This document shows, one piece after another, positions 8,629 through 17,133 of a DNA stretch of 64,000 bases. Positions within the stretch are counted from its first letter, which is position 1. Each line of letters starts with the position of its first letter. The stretch is taken from contig NC_007951.1 of NCBI RefSeq assembly GCF_000013645.1, positions 4,030,001 through 4,094,000 of the forward strand, given 5' to 3'. The translations under genes and the position numbers were made by a program. The notes under the pieces are model-generated. The model was not told where the DNA came from. It did not search any database and saw nothing but the letters and a program-made list of their open reading frames with translations. The DNA comes from Paraburkholderia xenovorans LB400 (GTDB lineage: Bacteria > Pseudomonadota > Gammaproteobacteria > Burkholderiales > Burkholderiaceae).

Positions 8629-9294
8629 ATGCGTTTGATTCTTTTGGGTGCGCCCGGCGCAGGTAAGGGCACTCAGGCCACCTTCATCAAGGAAAAGTTC
8701 GGCATTCCGCAAATTTCCACCGGTGACATGCTGCGCGCAGCCGTTAAAGCCGGCACGCCGCTCGGCCTTGAAGCCAAGCGCTTCATGGACGCTGGTGAAC
8801 TGGTCACGGACGAACTGATCATCAATCTGGTGAAAGAACGTCTGCAGCAGCCGGACTGCGCGAACGGCTATCTGTTCGACGGTTTTCCGCGCACCATTCC
8901 GCAGGCCGAGGCCATGAAGCAGGCCGGCGTCGCGATCGACTACGTGCTGGAGATCGACGTGCCGTTCGAGGAGATCATCGTGCGGATGAGCGGCCGCCGC
9001 TCGCACGCCGCGTCGGGCCGTACGTACCACGTCAAGTTCAATCCGCCGAAGGTTGAAGGCCTGGACGACGTGACCGGAGAACCGCTGATCCAGCGCGACG
9101 ACGACAAGGAAGAAACAGTCAAGAAGCGTCTGGAAGTGTATGAGGCGCAGACCAAGCCGTTGATCGAGTACTACACCAACTGGGCGAAGAACGGCGATTC
9201 GTCGACCCCGTTGAAGGCGCCGCAGTATCGCCGCATTTCGGGCCTCGGCAGCGTCGATGAAATTCGTGAACGCGCGTTTGAGGCGTTGAAGTAA
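8629..9294 (+). CDS. adk: Adenylate kinase
   Basis: Interconverts ATP plus AMP and two ADP. At 221 residues it is the long bacterial form with a full LID domain. The P-loop GAPGAGKGTQ spans residues 7-16. The AMP-binding region ISTGDMLR, FDGFPRT and the LID segment with RTYHVKFNPPK are present; the LID lacks the four-Cys zinc set. GGAGAT precedes the ATG. It follows kdsB by 212 bases and is closed by a terminator. Confidence 0.98.
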   Translation: MRLILLGAPGAGKGTQATFIKEKFGIPQISTGDMLRAAVKAGTPLGLEAKRFMDAGELVTDELIINLVKERLQQPDCANGYLFDGFPRTIPQAEAMKQAGVAIDYVLEIDVPFEEIIVRMSGRRSHAASGRTYHVKFNPPKVEGLDDVTGEPLIQRDDDKEETVKKRLEVYEAQTKPLIEYYTNWAKNGDSSTPLKAPQYRRISGLGSVDEIRERAFEALK

Positions 9295-9323
9295 GCTCGC
9301 TTCGCCCTGTGTTTGCCTCAGTG

Positions 9324-9350
9324 AAACCCGCCCTTGCCGGCGGGTTTTTT
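9324..9350 (+). terminator. Intrinsic terminator of adk
   Basis: AACCCGCC and GGCGGGTT form a stem around a short TTGCC-type loop, followed by six T residues, 30 bases after the adk stop. Confidence 0.85.
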
Positions 9351-9552
9351 ATTGCATCGCGCCGCGTGGATGCGGCGTGTCTTTTTACCGACTACGCTTT
9401 CAATTAGTTAGCCATCCGTATCGATTTACTTTCGCGGCACGTGAATCAGGCGGCCGGCTGTGCCGCTTTCCGCGTTGCAGCATAGTCGTTACAATCGATC
9501 ATCGAAAAAATATTCGATCCAGACATTAGCGAACCGTAGCAAAGGAGAAGAC

Positions 9553-10311
9553 ATGGAGATTCGTGACAATGTATTCCTGATCACCGGCGGTGCATCAGGC
9601 CTCGGCGCGGCCACCGCGCGCCTTCTCGTCGAAAACGGCGGCAAGGTGGTGCTCGCCGACCTGAATGTGGACGCCGGCGAAGCGCTCGCGAAAGAACTCG
9701 GCGGCGTGTTCGTCAAATGCGACGTCAGCCGCGAAGACGACGCCACTCAGGCCGTCGAAGCCGCCACGAAGCTCGGCACGCTGCGCGGCCTCGTCAATTG
9801 CGCGGGCGTTGCGCCCGCCATCAAAACGATCGGCAAGGACGGCCCGCATCCGCTCGACTCGTTCACGCGCACCATTTCGATCAACCTGATCGGCACCTTC
9901 AACATGATCCGGCTCGCTGCCGCAGCCATGTCGAAGAACGAGCCGAATGCGAACGGCGAGCGCGGCGTGATCATCAACACGGCGTCCGTGGCGGCGTATG
10001 ACGGCCAGATCGGCCAGGCGGCTTATGCGGCGTCCAAGAGCGGTGTGGTCGGCATGACGCTGCCCATCGCACGCGACCTGTCGCGCAACGCGATCCGCGT
10101 GATGACCATTGCGCCGGGCATTTTCGAAACGCCCATGCTGCTCGGCATGCCCCAGGAAGTGCAGGACGCGCTCGGCGCGATGGTGCCGTTCCCGCCGCGT
10201 CTCGGCAAACCGGCGGAGTACGCAATGCTGGCCAAACAGATCTTCGACAACCCCATGCTCAACGGCGAAGTGATCCGTCTGGACGGCGCGATCCGCATGC
10301 AGCCGAAGTGA
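9553..10311 (+). CDS. SDR family dehydrogenase, 3-hydroxyacyl-CoA dehydrogenase type II-like
   Basis: A 252-residue classical short-chain dehydrogenase. The NAD-binding motif TGGASGLG is at residues 10-17, NCAG follows the fourth strand, and the catalytic Tyr-Lys lies in AAYAASKSG. The segment RNAIRVMTIAPGIFETPML and the C-terminal LNGEVIRLDGAIRM resemble type 2 3-hydroxyacyl-CoA (HSD10-like) dehydrogenases, so oxidation of 3-hydroxyacyl-CoA is the best guess. The ATG at 9553 has AAAGGAG upstream. It stands alone between two terminators. Confidence 0.88.
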   Translation: MEIRDNVFLITGGASGLGAATARLLVENGGKVVLADLNVDAGEALAKELGGVFVKCDVSREDDATQAVEAATKLGTLRGLVNCAGVAPAIKTIGKDGPHPLDSFTRTISINLIGTFNMIRLAAAAMSKNEPNANGERGVIINTASVAAYDGQIGQAAYAASKSGVVGMTLPIARDLSRNAIRVMTIAPGIFETPMLLGMPQEVQDALGAMVPFPPRLGKPAEYAMLAKQIFDNPMLNGEVIRLDGAIRMQPK

Positions 10312-10351
10312 CCACCCTGCAGCCTGCCGGGTGATACGGACGCGCCAATAG

Positions 10352-10379
10352 AAAACGCCTGCACGTGTGCAGGCGTTTT
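10352..10379. terminator. Bidirectional terminator between convergent genes
   Basis: AAAACGCCTGCAC and GTGCAGGCGTTTT are perfectly complementary, with T runs on both strands. It separates the SDR gene from the SirB1-like gene, which point toward each other. Confidence 0.85.
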
Positions 10380-10427
10380 CTGTTTGAGCCGTTCTTTCTG
10401 ACCTTCCTGACAGGCGTTGCCGGTCGG

Positions 10428-11270
10428 CTAGTCGCGGTCGTTGTGCTGGGTACGCTGACGCAATTCATGCAGTTGCGACTCCACCACGGTCGCGTCTTCG
10501 GCATCCGGCCGGTCGCCGAGATAGCGCTCCAGGTCTTCGAGCGCCGGCCGCAGGTAATCGAGTCGCGCATAAGCGAAGCCGCGATCGCGCACTTCTTCGA
10601 TACTCTCCGGCAGCAGGATCACGAGACGCTGCTGCACCGCCAGCAGGCGCTGCCAGCGTTCGGTCTGAAGATACGTGGACTTCAGATTGCGCAGCATGCG
10701 CGCGATGATCTCGCGGCGCGTGGCCGGCTGCAGCAGCATGCGCAGCGCCCTGCTCACCGATTCCCCCGCCGACGCCACATACGGTTCCAGCATCTCCACC
10801 ATCTCCGATTCGGACAGCGAGTGTCCGCTGGTCGGATCGAGCATCACGTCGCCGTCGGGCGTTGTCACGCGCAGCAGGAAGTGGCCGGGAAATGACACGC
10901 CGCGCACCGGAATACCGATCTGCTCGGCCATCTCCAGATACAGCACCGCCAGCGAAATCGGAATGCCGCGGCGGCGCTTGAGCACCACATTCAGATGACT
11001 GTTGTCGGGGTCGTAATAATCGTTCAGATTGCTGGCGAAACCGAGTTCACGGAAGAAGAACCGGTTCAGAATGCCGACCTTCTGCTTGATGTCGGCATCG
11101 TCCGGCATGCGCCGCTGCAGGCGCACCACCAACTCGTCGATCTCGGCGAGCGCGCCTTGCAGATCGAGATCGGGGTAAGCGTCCTGCGCGAGCGAGAGCG
11201 CCGCCTCGGTCAGCGGAAGACTGTCGTCTTCGGCGACCAGCGTGCTGAAATAGTCGAGAACTCGCGTCAT
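10428..11270 (-). CDS. SirB1 family protein (transglutaminase-like, TPR)
   Basis: A 280-residue SirB1-like protein. The central part (about residues 70-170) has the transglutaminase-like segments RRRGIPISLAVLYLEMAEQIGIPVRGVSFPGHFLLR and MLDPTSGHSLSE. The C-terminal 90 residues (TERWQRLLAVQQRLVILLPES ... LEDLERYLGDRP) look like a tetratricopeptide repeat. It starts at the ATG at 11270, five bases after the murJ stop, so the two are one operon. The catalytic Cys of true transglutaminases is not evident. Molecular role unknown. Confidence 0.85.
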   Translation of the reverse strand: MTRVLDYFSTLVAEDDSLPLTEAALSLAQDAYPDLDLQGALAEIDELVVRLQRRMPDDADIKQKVGILNRFFFRELGFASNLNDYYDPDNSHLNVVLKRRRGIPISLAVLYLEMAEQIGIPVRGVSFPGHFLLRVTTPDGDVMLDPTSGHSLSESEMVEMLEPYVASAGESVSRALRMLLQPATRREIIARMLRNLKSTYLQTERWQRLLAVQQRLVILLPESIEEVRDRGFAYARLDYLRPALEDLERYLGDRPDAEDATVVESQLHELRQRTQHNDRD

Positions 11271-11275
11271 CGTGA

Positions 11276-12826
11276 TCACTTCGCTCGCCTTTTGAAATAC
11301 GCGTACTTGAAGCCCATCAGCCAAAGCATACCGAAATATAGCGCGGCGAACAGAACGAGGCACGCTGCGAGCAGCACCATGCGATCGACCGGCCGGCTGT
11401 GCATGCCGATCCAGTCGAAGCTGATCGCCAGCCAATGCATGGCGCCGGCCAGCACCAGACAGGCGCCGAACAACTGCACGAAGAATCTGAGCCAGCCGCT
11501 CGACGGCGTATAGATGCCACGCTTGCGCAGACCGAGAAACAGCAGCAGCGCATTGCCGCAAGCGCCGAGTCCGACGCTCAGCGTCAAACCCGCGTGCGCG
11601 AAAATCGGCACGAACACATAATTGCTCAGCTGCGTGAGGATCAGCACGAAGACACCGATCTTCACTGGCGTCTTGATGTCCTGCTTGGCGTAGAAACCCG
11701 GCGCAAGGATCTTGATGAGAATCAGACCGATCAGCCCGACGCCGTAAGCCGCCAGCGCGCGGGCGACCATCACCACCGAGTTGCCGTCGAACTTGCCATA
11801 GTTGAACAGCGTGGCGGTCAGCGGCTGCGCGAAGAAAAACAGCGCGACAGCGCTCGGCGCGGCGAGCAGGAAGGTGACACGCAGGCCCCAGTCGAGCAGC
11901 GACGAATACTCGTGCGGGTCGGCGTCGACGTGCGCCTTGGAGAGGCTCGGCAGCAGGATCGTGCCGAGCGCGACGCCCAGCAGCGCGGTGGGAAACTCCA
12001 TCAGCCGGTCGGCGTAGTTGATCCAGGACACGGCCCCGGGGCCGATGCGCGACGCGATATTCGTGTTGATGATCAGGCTGATCTGCGCGACCGAGACAGC
12101 GAACATCGCGGGCACCATCTTGGACAGCACACGCTTCACGCCGCGATGCGCAAGCGCCTTCACGGGATTCAGGCCGATGCGCGGAATCATGTCGATCTTC
12201 TTCAGACCCGGCAGTTGCACCAGGAACTGCAGCACGCCGCCCGCGATCACTGCCCAGGCGAGCGCATAGACCGGCGTTTGCAGGCGTGGCGCAACGAACA
12301 CCGCGGCGACGATGAACGCGACGTTCAGCAGAACCGGCGCGAACGCGGGCAGCGAGAAGTTCTTGTACGTATTCAGCACGCCCGACGCCAGCGACGTCAG
12401 CGAAATGAAAATGATGTACGGGAACATGATGCGCGTCATGGTGACCGCGAGTGCGTACGCATGACCTTCATGCGCGAGACCCGAGGCAACGACGAACACC
12501 ACGCCCGTGGCGCCTACCACGCCGATCAGCGAGAGGACCGCGAGCGCCCAGGCGAGCACTGTCGACGTGGCGTCGACCAGCGCCTTGGTGGCGTCGTGGC
12601 CCTGCTGGTTCTTGAACTCGGCGAGGATCGGCACGAAGGCCTGCGAGAACGCGCCTTCGGCGGAGATGCGGCGCAGCAGGTTCGGAATGCGGAAGGCGAC
12701 GTAAAACGCGTCAGTGTATTGACTGGCACCGAACGCGCGTGCGATCAGCGTTTCGCGGGCCAGTCCGGTCACGCGCGACAGCAGCGTGAAGCCGCTGACC
12801 GTCAGCAGGGCTCGGAATAGATTCAT
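11276..12826 (-). CDS. murJ: Lipid II flippase MurJ
   Basis: Moves lipid II across the cytoplasmic membrane for peptidoglycan synthesis. The 516-residue protein has the expected 13-14 hydrophobic segments. It starts MNLFRALLTVSGFTLLSRVTGLARE and continues ISAEGAFSQAFVPILAEF, both MurJ/MviN signatures. The frame is open upstream to 13087, but the ATG at 12826 matches the family start. It is first of a two-gene operon with the SirB1-like gene and is divergent from rpsT, the common arrangement in Burkholderiaceae. Confidence 0.97.
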   Translation of the reverse strand: MNLFRALLTVSGFTLLSRVTGLARETLIARAFGASQYTDAFYVAFRIPNLLRRISAEGAFSQAFVPILAEFKNQQGHDATKALVDATSTVLAWALAVLSLIGVVGATGVVFVVASGLAHEGHAYALAVTMTRIMFPYIIFISLTSLASGVLNTYKNFSLPAFAPVLLNVAFIVAAVFVAPRLQTPVYALAWAVIAGGVLQFLVQLPGLKKIDMIPRIGLNPVKALAHRGVKRVLSKMVPAMFAVSVAQISLIINTNIASRIGPGAVSWINYADRLMEFPTALLGVALGTILLPSLSKAHVDADPHEYSSLLDWGLRVTFLLAAPSAVALFFFAQPLTATLFNYGKFDGNSVVMVARALAAYGVGLIGLILIKILAPGFYAKQDIKTPVKIGVFVLILTQLSNYVFVPIFAHAGLTLSVGLGACGNALLLFLGLRKRGIYTPSSGWLRFFVQLFGACLVLAGAMHWLAISFDWIGMHSRPVDRMVLLAACLVLFAALYFGMLWLMGFKYAYFKRRAK

Positions 12827-13350
12827 GGGGCGCTTATTATACGGGTGCCGCAAGTGCGGACGACGAGCCGGAACGCGATTCGGACCGATTTGCCGCGCAG
12901 ACGTTCGATACGACAGGCGCATCGGCGCGTTTTTCCTCGCCTCGCGCGCGGCGCCGTCCCGTTCGACAGGCCGCCGCGGCCGCCCTTCTGCCCGGACTTC
13001 GGCGCGACGCCGCGCAATGGCCGCCGGCCGGGCGCCGGACTTTACGCAATGGGGCGACACGGCGTCATAGCGCTTTCCCGTTGCCACGTGCCTGATTTTG
13101 TTGCTATAATCGCCGGTTTCGAAGCTCGCTTAACTTTCGGGCCATTTCCGTACGAGGTCGGGGTCGGCGCCACGCCACCTGCGAACACCCTCGAATAGCC
13201 CGAAAACACAGGCCTGCCTTTGCGTAGTCCGAGCGATTTTTTCGACACTTTTGCGCTCTTGGGCAATCGCTTCCAAGAGTTCGATCTAAAAGCAGCACCT
13301 CACCACTTGAAGGTCAGGTACTGGAAACAGGAACAGGATAAGGAACCGTC
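12827..13350. other. Intergenic region between murJ and rpsT
   Basis: 524 bases without a supported gene. The part next to murJ has TTATTATAC, a possible murJ promoter element on the bottom strand. The rpsT promoter is at 13081-13110, leaving a leader of roughly 235 bases before the rpsT start. The open frames that cross this region are Arg-rich by-products of GC-rich DNA. Confidence 0.6.
13081..13110 (+). promoter_or_regulatory. Promoter of rpsT
   Basis: TTGCCA and a perfect TATAAT lie 18 bases apart. The start would be near 13117, giving an unusually long leader for rpsT. Ribosomal protein S20 represses its own translation in E. coli, so a structured leader would make sense; that is an inference here. 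Confidence 0.65.
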
Positions 13351-13629
13351 ATGGCTAACTCCGCACAAGCACGCAAGCGCGCCCGCCAGGCCGCCAAGGC
13401 AAACTCGCACAACTCGGCACTGCGCTCGAAGTTCCGCACGGCCATCAAGGCTGTCCGCAAGGCGATCGACGCCGGCGACAAGGCCAAGGCCGCTGAGATC
13501 TTCCTGGCATCGTCGAAGACCATCGACATCATCGCCGACAAGAAAATCGTTCACAAGAACAAGGCTGCTCGCCATAAGAGCCGCCTCGCTGCAGCCATCA
13601 AGGGTCTGCAAGCGCCCGCAGCGCAGTAA
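13351..13629 (+). CDS. rpsT: 30S ribosomal protein S20
   Basis: Primary 16S rRNA-binding protein of the small subunit. The 92-residue, Lys/Ala-rich sequence (ANSAQARKRARQAAKANSHN ... FRTAIKAVRKAI ... ADKKIVHKNKAARHKSRLAAAIKGL) is typical S20. It is monocistronic, with its own promoter and a terminator 48 bases downstream. Confidence 0.98.
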   Translation: MANSAQARKRARQAAKANSHNSALRSKFRTAIKAVRKAIDAGDKAKAAEIFLASSKTIDIIADKKIVHKNKAARHKSRLAAAIKGLQAPAAQ

Positions 13630-13638
13630 TTCCGGTCG

Positions 13639-13703
13639 GCCCGCTTCGGCGGGCTACCTCCTGTTTCCGCTGCATGGAAAGGCCCGCCTCGGCGGGCTTT
13701 TTT
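13639..13703 (+). terminator. Terminator region of rpsT (two hairpins)
   Basis: Two hairpins with nearly the same stem, GCCCGC-TTCG-GCGGGC at 13639-13654 and GCCCGC-CTCG-GCGGGC at 13682-13697. Only the second ends in six T residues (13698-13703), so it is the likely terminator. Confidence 0.8.
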
Positions 13704-13764
13704 GTCTGGAACCGGTGCGACCTAATGGCCCGTCCCACCCGCCGATGCCCGTGCTTCGGCCATG

Positions 13765-13796
13765 AAAAAACCCGCTGCTGGCGGGTTTTTGTTTTT
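13765..13796. terminator. Bidirectional terminator
   Basis: AAAAAACCCGC and GCGGGTTTTT surround a short loop, with T runs on both strands. It lies 22 bases past the end of the leftward DUF3579 gene and probably ends its transcript. Confidence 0.8.
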
Positions 13797-13818
13797 GCCC
13801 ATTCAACCGGCCTGCGCT

Positions 13819-14160
13819 TTAGCGCTTATTCTCGGGCCGCTGCGTGCCGTGCTCCGGCGGCAACTCGCAAGCTTCGGTCACGACGAGGTCGTTGTCTTTC
13901 GCGAAGTTGAGGACGAAGTCGAATGCCATTGGTTCGATGTCACGCAAACGCGAATCGAGAATCACGCATTTGAGGTCGCCGAGCATGGTTGGCCGGACAT
14001 AAAGCGAGTACTGCATGTAGGCGTTCGGCCCCTTCCTTGCACCGGGGCCGAAGCACGCCATGACGCCTGCGAGGCGCTCCGACCAGTCGCTCGGCCGAAA
14101 CTTTTTTCCCGTCGACGTGATGCCCTGAATGAAATATTCGATTGGAGCTGCTTCGGCCAT
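13819..14160 (-). CDS. DUF3579 domain protein
   Basis: A 113-residue protein I assign to DUF3579, a small family of Betaproteobacteria (IEYFIQGITSTGKKFRPSDWSERLAG, then YSLYVRPTMLGDLKCVILDSRLRDIEPMAFDFVLNFAKDNDLVV). The ATG at 14160 is chosen because the family pattern begins right after it. A TATAAT on the bottom strand at 14404-14409 may be its -10 box. It is divergent from argF. Function unknown. Confidence 0.8.
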   Translation of the reverse strand: MAEAAPIEYFIQGITSTGKKFRPSDWSERLAGVMACFGPGARKGPNAYMQYSLYVRPTMLGDLKCVILDSRLRDIEPMAFDFVLNFAKDNDLVVTEACELPPEHGTQRPENKR

Positions 14161-14598
14161 GTAGGAATACCTGTGTGACTGCCCAGCGGGATGACGGCAA
14201 AGCTGACGGCGGAAACGGCTTTGAATTGCCTGGACCCGCCAACCATGCCGCGATGGCGAACCGCACCACCAGAACCGCGAAGGGCTGGCTGAGCCGCCTT
14301 TGCGCCTGTCATGACGGCGCACCGCGAGCAGGCTTTTCCGAGCCGCGCGAGCCGTGTCCCGCAAGCGAAATACCGGCCTGCTGGGCTTTGGGATAACCCG
14401 CAGATTATAGCGCAGCGGACCTTTTTCCGCAGCGCACACAAGACATGTCTGAGCTATCCATAAGCCTTTCAGACCGCTCGAGCGGCCTTTTGGCCGACTC
14501 GTCAAACCGGGCGAAATCCTTTATGCTGCATTGAGTTACCACAAACGACGGCGGCGCCGTCCGGCAATCCTGCCGGGTGAGACCGCCGTATTTGTTTC
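14161..14598. other. Intergenic region between the DUF3579 gene and argF
   Basis: 438 bases without a supported gene. They hold a likely leftward -10 box (TATAAT, bottom strand, 14404-14409) and, next to argF, a nested stem-loop at 14548-14589 listed separately. Confidence 0.55.
14548..14589 (+). promoter_or_regulatory. Nested stem-loop in the argF leader
   Basis: An outer stem pairs ACGGCGG (14548-14554) with CCGCCGT (14583-14589). An inner stem pairs CCGGCA (14561-14566) with TGCCGG (14571-14576) around ATCC. It ends nine bases before the argF ATG, and no Shine-Dalgarno sequence lies between. An effect on argF translation is possible but untested. Confidence 0.4.
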
Positions 14599-15528
14599 AT
14601 GACCGCCAAGAAAATTCGCCACTACCTGCAGTTCAAGGATTTCTCGCTGGAAGACTACGAGTACGTGCTGGAACGCGCGCGCATTCTGAAACGCAAGTTC
14701 AAGAACTACGAGACCTACCATCCGCTGCACGATCGCACGCTGGCGATGATCTTCGAAAAAAATTCGACACGCACGCGCCTGTCGTTCGAAGCCGGCATCT
14801 TCCAGTTGGGCGGCCACGCCGTTTTCATGAGCACGCGTGACACGCAGCTCGGTCGCGGCGAACCGATCGAAGACGCAGCGCAGGTCATCTCGCGCATGGT
14901 CGACATCATCATGATCCGCACGTTCGGGCAGGACATTCTCCAGCGCTTCTCCGAGAATTCGCGCGTGCCGGTGATCAACGGGCTGACCAACGAATATCAC
15001 CCGTGCCAGGTGCTGGCGGACATCTTCACGTACTTCGAGCATCGCGGCCCGATTCGCGGCAAGACGGTCGCGTGGGTCGGCGACGCCAACAACATGCTGT
15101 ACACGTGGATCGAAGCCGCGCAGATTCTCGGCTTCAAGCTGCGCCTGTCCACGCCGCCGGGCTACAAGCTCGACCGCGCCGTGGTCGCCGCCGAGAGCGC
15201 GCCGTTCTACGAAGAATTCGACGATCCGAACGAGGCCTGCGCCGGCGCCGACCTCGTGACCACCGACGTCTGGACCAGCATGGGCTTCGAAGCCGAAAAC
15301 GAAGCGCGCAAGAAAGCCTTCGCCGACTGGTGCGTCGACGCCGACATGATGGCGCGCGCCAATCCAGATGCGCTCTTCATGCACTGCCTGCCCGCCCACC
15401 GCGGCGAGGAAGTGAGCGCGGAGGTGATCGACGGCCCGCAAAGCGTCGTGTGGGACGAGGCGGAAAATCGTCTGCATGTGCAGAAGGCGTTGATGGAATA
15501 CCTGCTGCTCGGCAAGCTGAATCATTGA
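14599..15528 (+). CDS. argF: Ornithine carbamoyltransferase
   Basis: Makes citrulline from ornithine and carbamoyl phosphate in arginine synthesis. The 309-residue protein has the carbamoyl phosphate site STRTR (56-60), the HPCQ motif (NEYHPCQVLADIFT), and the ornithine-site FMHCLPAHRGEE. The ATG at 14599 lacks a clear ribosome site but matches the family start. argG, the next enzyme, follows 250 bases downstream in the same direction. Confidence 0.97.
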   Translation: MTAKKIRHYLQFKDFSLEDYEYVLERARILKRKFKNYETYHPLHDRTLAMIFEKNSTRTRLSFEAGIFQLGGHAVFMSTRDTQLGRGEPIEDAAQVISRMVDIIMIRTFGQDILQRFSENSRVPVINGLTNEYHPCQVLADIFTYFEHRGPIRGKTVAWVGDANNMLYTWIEAAQILGFKLRLSTPPGYKLDRAVVAAESAPFYEEFDDPNEACAGADLVTTDVWTSMGFEAENEARKKAFADWCVDADMMARANPDALFMHCLPAHRGEEVSAEVIDGPQSVVWDEAENRLHVQKALMEYLLLGKLNH

Positions 15529-15778
15529 GCGAGCCGCTGCCCAGCATCTGAAGCAGCATCTGCGTGAAGCGCGACGGGGCCTTGAATACGAGGCAAGGCA
15601 TCCACGTTCAGCGCCACGCATGGGGCCGGCGTCCACTGCGTCAAGCGGACCCGGCTTCGTCACCGCACTGCCCCAAAAACGCGGGCAACCGGCGGTTTAG
15701 TGTCAAAATAGTGGTTTTCCGCGCTCCGGGACCGCCGGCGCGCCTTGTTTTCCCGCTTTCTCCAGCTACGAGTTCACC

Positions 15779-17005
15779 ATGAGCGATATCAAGAAAGTCG
15801 TGCTCGCCTATTCGGGCGGCCTCGACACCTCCGTCATCCTGAAGTGGTTGCAGGACAATTACGACGCCGAAGTCGTCACGTTCACGGCCGACATCGGCCA
15901 GGGCGAAGAGCTGGAACCGGCGCGCAAGAAAGCCCTGCAACTCGGCATCAAGCCGGAAAACATCTTTATCGAAGACCTGCGCGAAGAATTCGTGCGTGAC
16001 TTCGTGTTCCCGATGTTCCGCGCCAACACGATCTATGAAGGCGAGTACCTGCTGGGCACCTCGATCGCGCGTCCGCTGATCGCCAAGCGTCAGATCGAAA
16101 TCGCGCGCGCCACCGGCGCACAAGCGGTGTCGCACGGCGCAACCGGCAAGGGCAACGACCAGGTTCGCTTCGAACTCGGTTACTACGCGCTGGAACCGGG
16201 CATCAAGGTGATCGCGCCGTGGCGCGAATGGGACCTGCTGTCGCGCGAAAAGCTGCTCGCGTATGCCGAAAAGGCCGGCATTCCAATTGAAATGAAGCAC
16301 AAGCAAGGCGGCGCGCCGTATTCGATGGACGCGAACCTGCTGCACATTTCGTTCGAAGGCCGTCACCTGGAAGATCCGAAAGCGGAAGCGGAAGCCGACA
16401 TGTGGCGTTGGACCGTCTCGCCGGAAGAAGCGCCGGACCAGGCTGAATACCTCGACATCGAGTACGAGCACGGCGATCCGGTTGCAATCAACGGCAAGCG
16501 TCTGTCGCCTGCGGAAATGCTCACCGAACTGAACCGTCTGGGCGGCAAGCACGGCATCGGCCGTCTCGACCTGGTGGAAAACCGTTATGTCGGCATGAAG
16601 TCGCGCGGCTGCTACGAAACGCCGGGCGGCACGATCATGCTGAAGGCGCACCGCGGCATCGAGTCGATCACGCTCGACCGTGAAGTGGCTCACCTGAAAG
16701 ACGATCTGATGCCCCGCTACGCCGCATTGATTTATAACGGCTACTGGTGGAGCCCGGAGCGCCGCGCGCTTCAGGTGCTGATCGACCATACGCAAGAGAA
16801 GGTCAACGGCTGGGTGCGTGTGAAGCTGTACAAGGGCAGCGTGTCGGTTGTCGCGCGCGATTCGAAGGAAACGCTGTTCGACAAGACCATCGCAACGTTC
16901 GACGACGACGGCGGCGCCTACAACCAGGCCGACGCCGGCGGCTTCATCAAGCTGAACGCACTGCGTATGCGGATTGCGGAAAACGCGCGTCGTCAGCGTG
17001 GCTGA
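15779..17005 (+). CDS. argG: Argininosuccinate synthase
   Basis: Condenses citrulline and aspartate using ATP, the step after ArgF. The 408-residue protein opens with the ATP-pyrophosphatase loop AYSGGLDTS (10-18) and carries SHGATGKGNDQVRFELGYY and MKSRGCYETPGGTI, typical of type I enzymes. It has a separate upstream region from argF. Transcription probably ends at the terminator at 17082-17118. Confidence 0.98.
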   Translation: MSDIKKVVLAYSGGLDTSVILKWLQDNYDAEVVTFTADIGQGEELEPARKKALQLGIKPENIFIEDLREEFVRDFVFPMFRANTIYEGEYLLGTSIARPLIAKRQIEIARATGAQAVSHGATGKGNDQVRFELGYYALEPGIKVIAPWREWDLLSREKLLAYAEKAGIPIEMKHKQGGAPYSMDANLLHISFEGRHLEDPKAEAEADMWRWTVSPEEAPDQAEYLDIEYEHGDPVAINGKRLSPAEMLTELNRLGGKHGIGRLDLVENRYVGMKSRGCYETPGGTIMLKAHRGIESITLDREVAHLKDDLMPRYAALIYNGYWWSPERRALQVLIDHTQEKVNGWVRVKLYKGSVSVVARDSKETLFDKTIATFDDDGGAYNQADAGGFIKLNALRMRIAENARRQRG

Positions 17006-17026
17006 TGGCGAGTGTTTCGGTGGACG

Positions 17027-17050
17027 CTGACTTCGCGTAAGCGAAGTCAG
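17027..17050. other. Perfect GNRA-capped hairpin after argG
   Basis: CTGACTTCGC and GCGAAGTCAG pair over all ten bases around a GTAA tetraloop, 21 bases after the argG stop and 32 bases before the terminator. There is no T run, so it is not itself a terminator. It could stabilise the mRNA 3' end. Confidence 0.6.
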
Positions 17051-17081
17051 GCGCCGCAAGGCTCGGCCAGAGCCAAAACGC

Positions 17082-17118
17082 AAAAAGGCGCCGGGAGGAG
17101 ACTCCCGGCGCCTTTTTT
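17082..17118. terminator. Bidirectional terminator between argG and murB
   Basis: AAAAAGGCGCCGGGAG pairs with CTCCCGGCGCCTTTTTT around GAGA, with T runs in both directions. The two flanking genes converge here. Confidence 0.9.
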
Positions 17119-17133
17119 ATCGGCAGCCGGTCA

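Noticed and set aside
11399..12820. A 473-codon open frame antisense to murJ
   Set aside because: Extremely rich in Arg, Gln and His with no hydrophobic core, a mirror of membrane-protein codons on the real strand.
15641..17083. A 480-codon open frame antisense to argG
   Set aside because: No recognisable domain; argG on the other strand is full length with all motifs.
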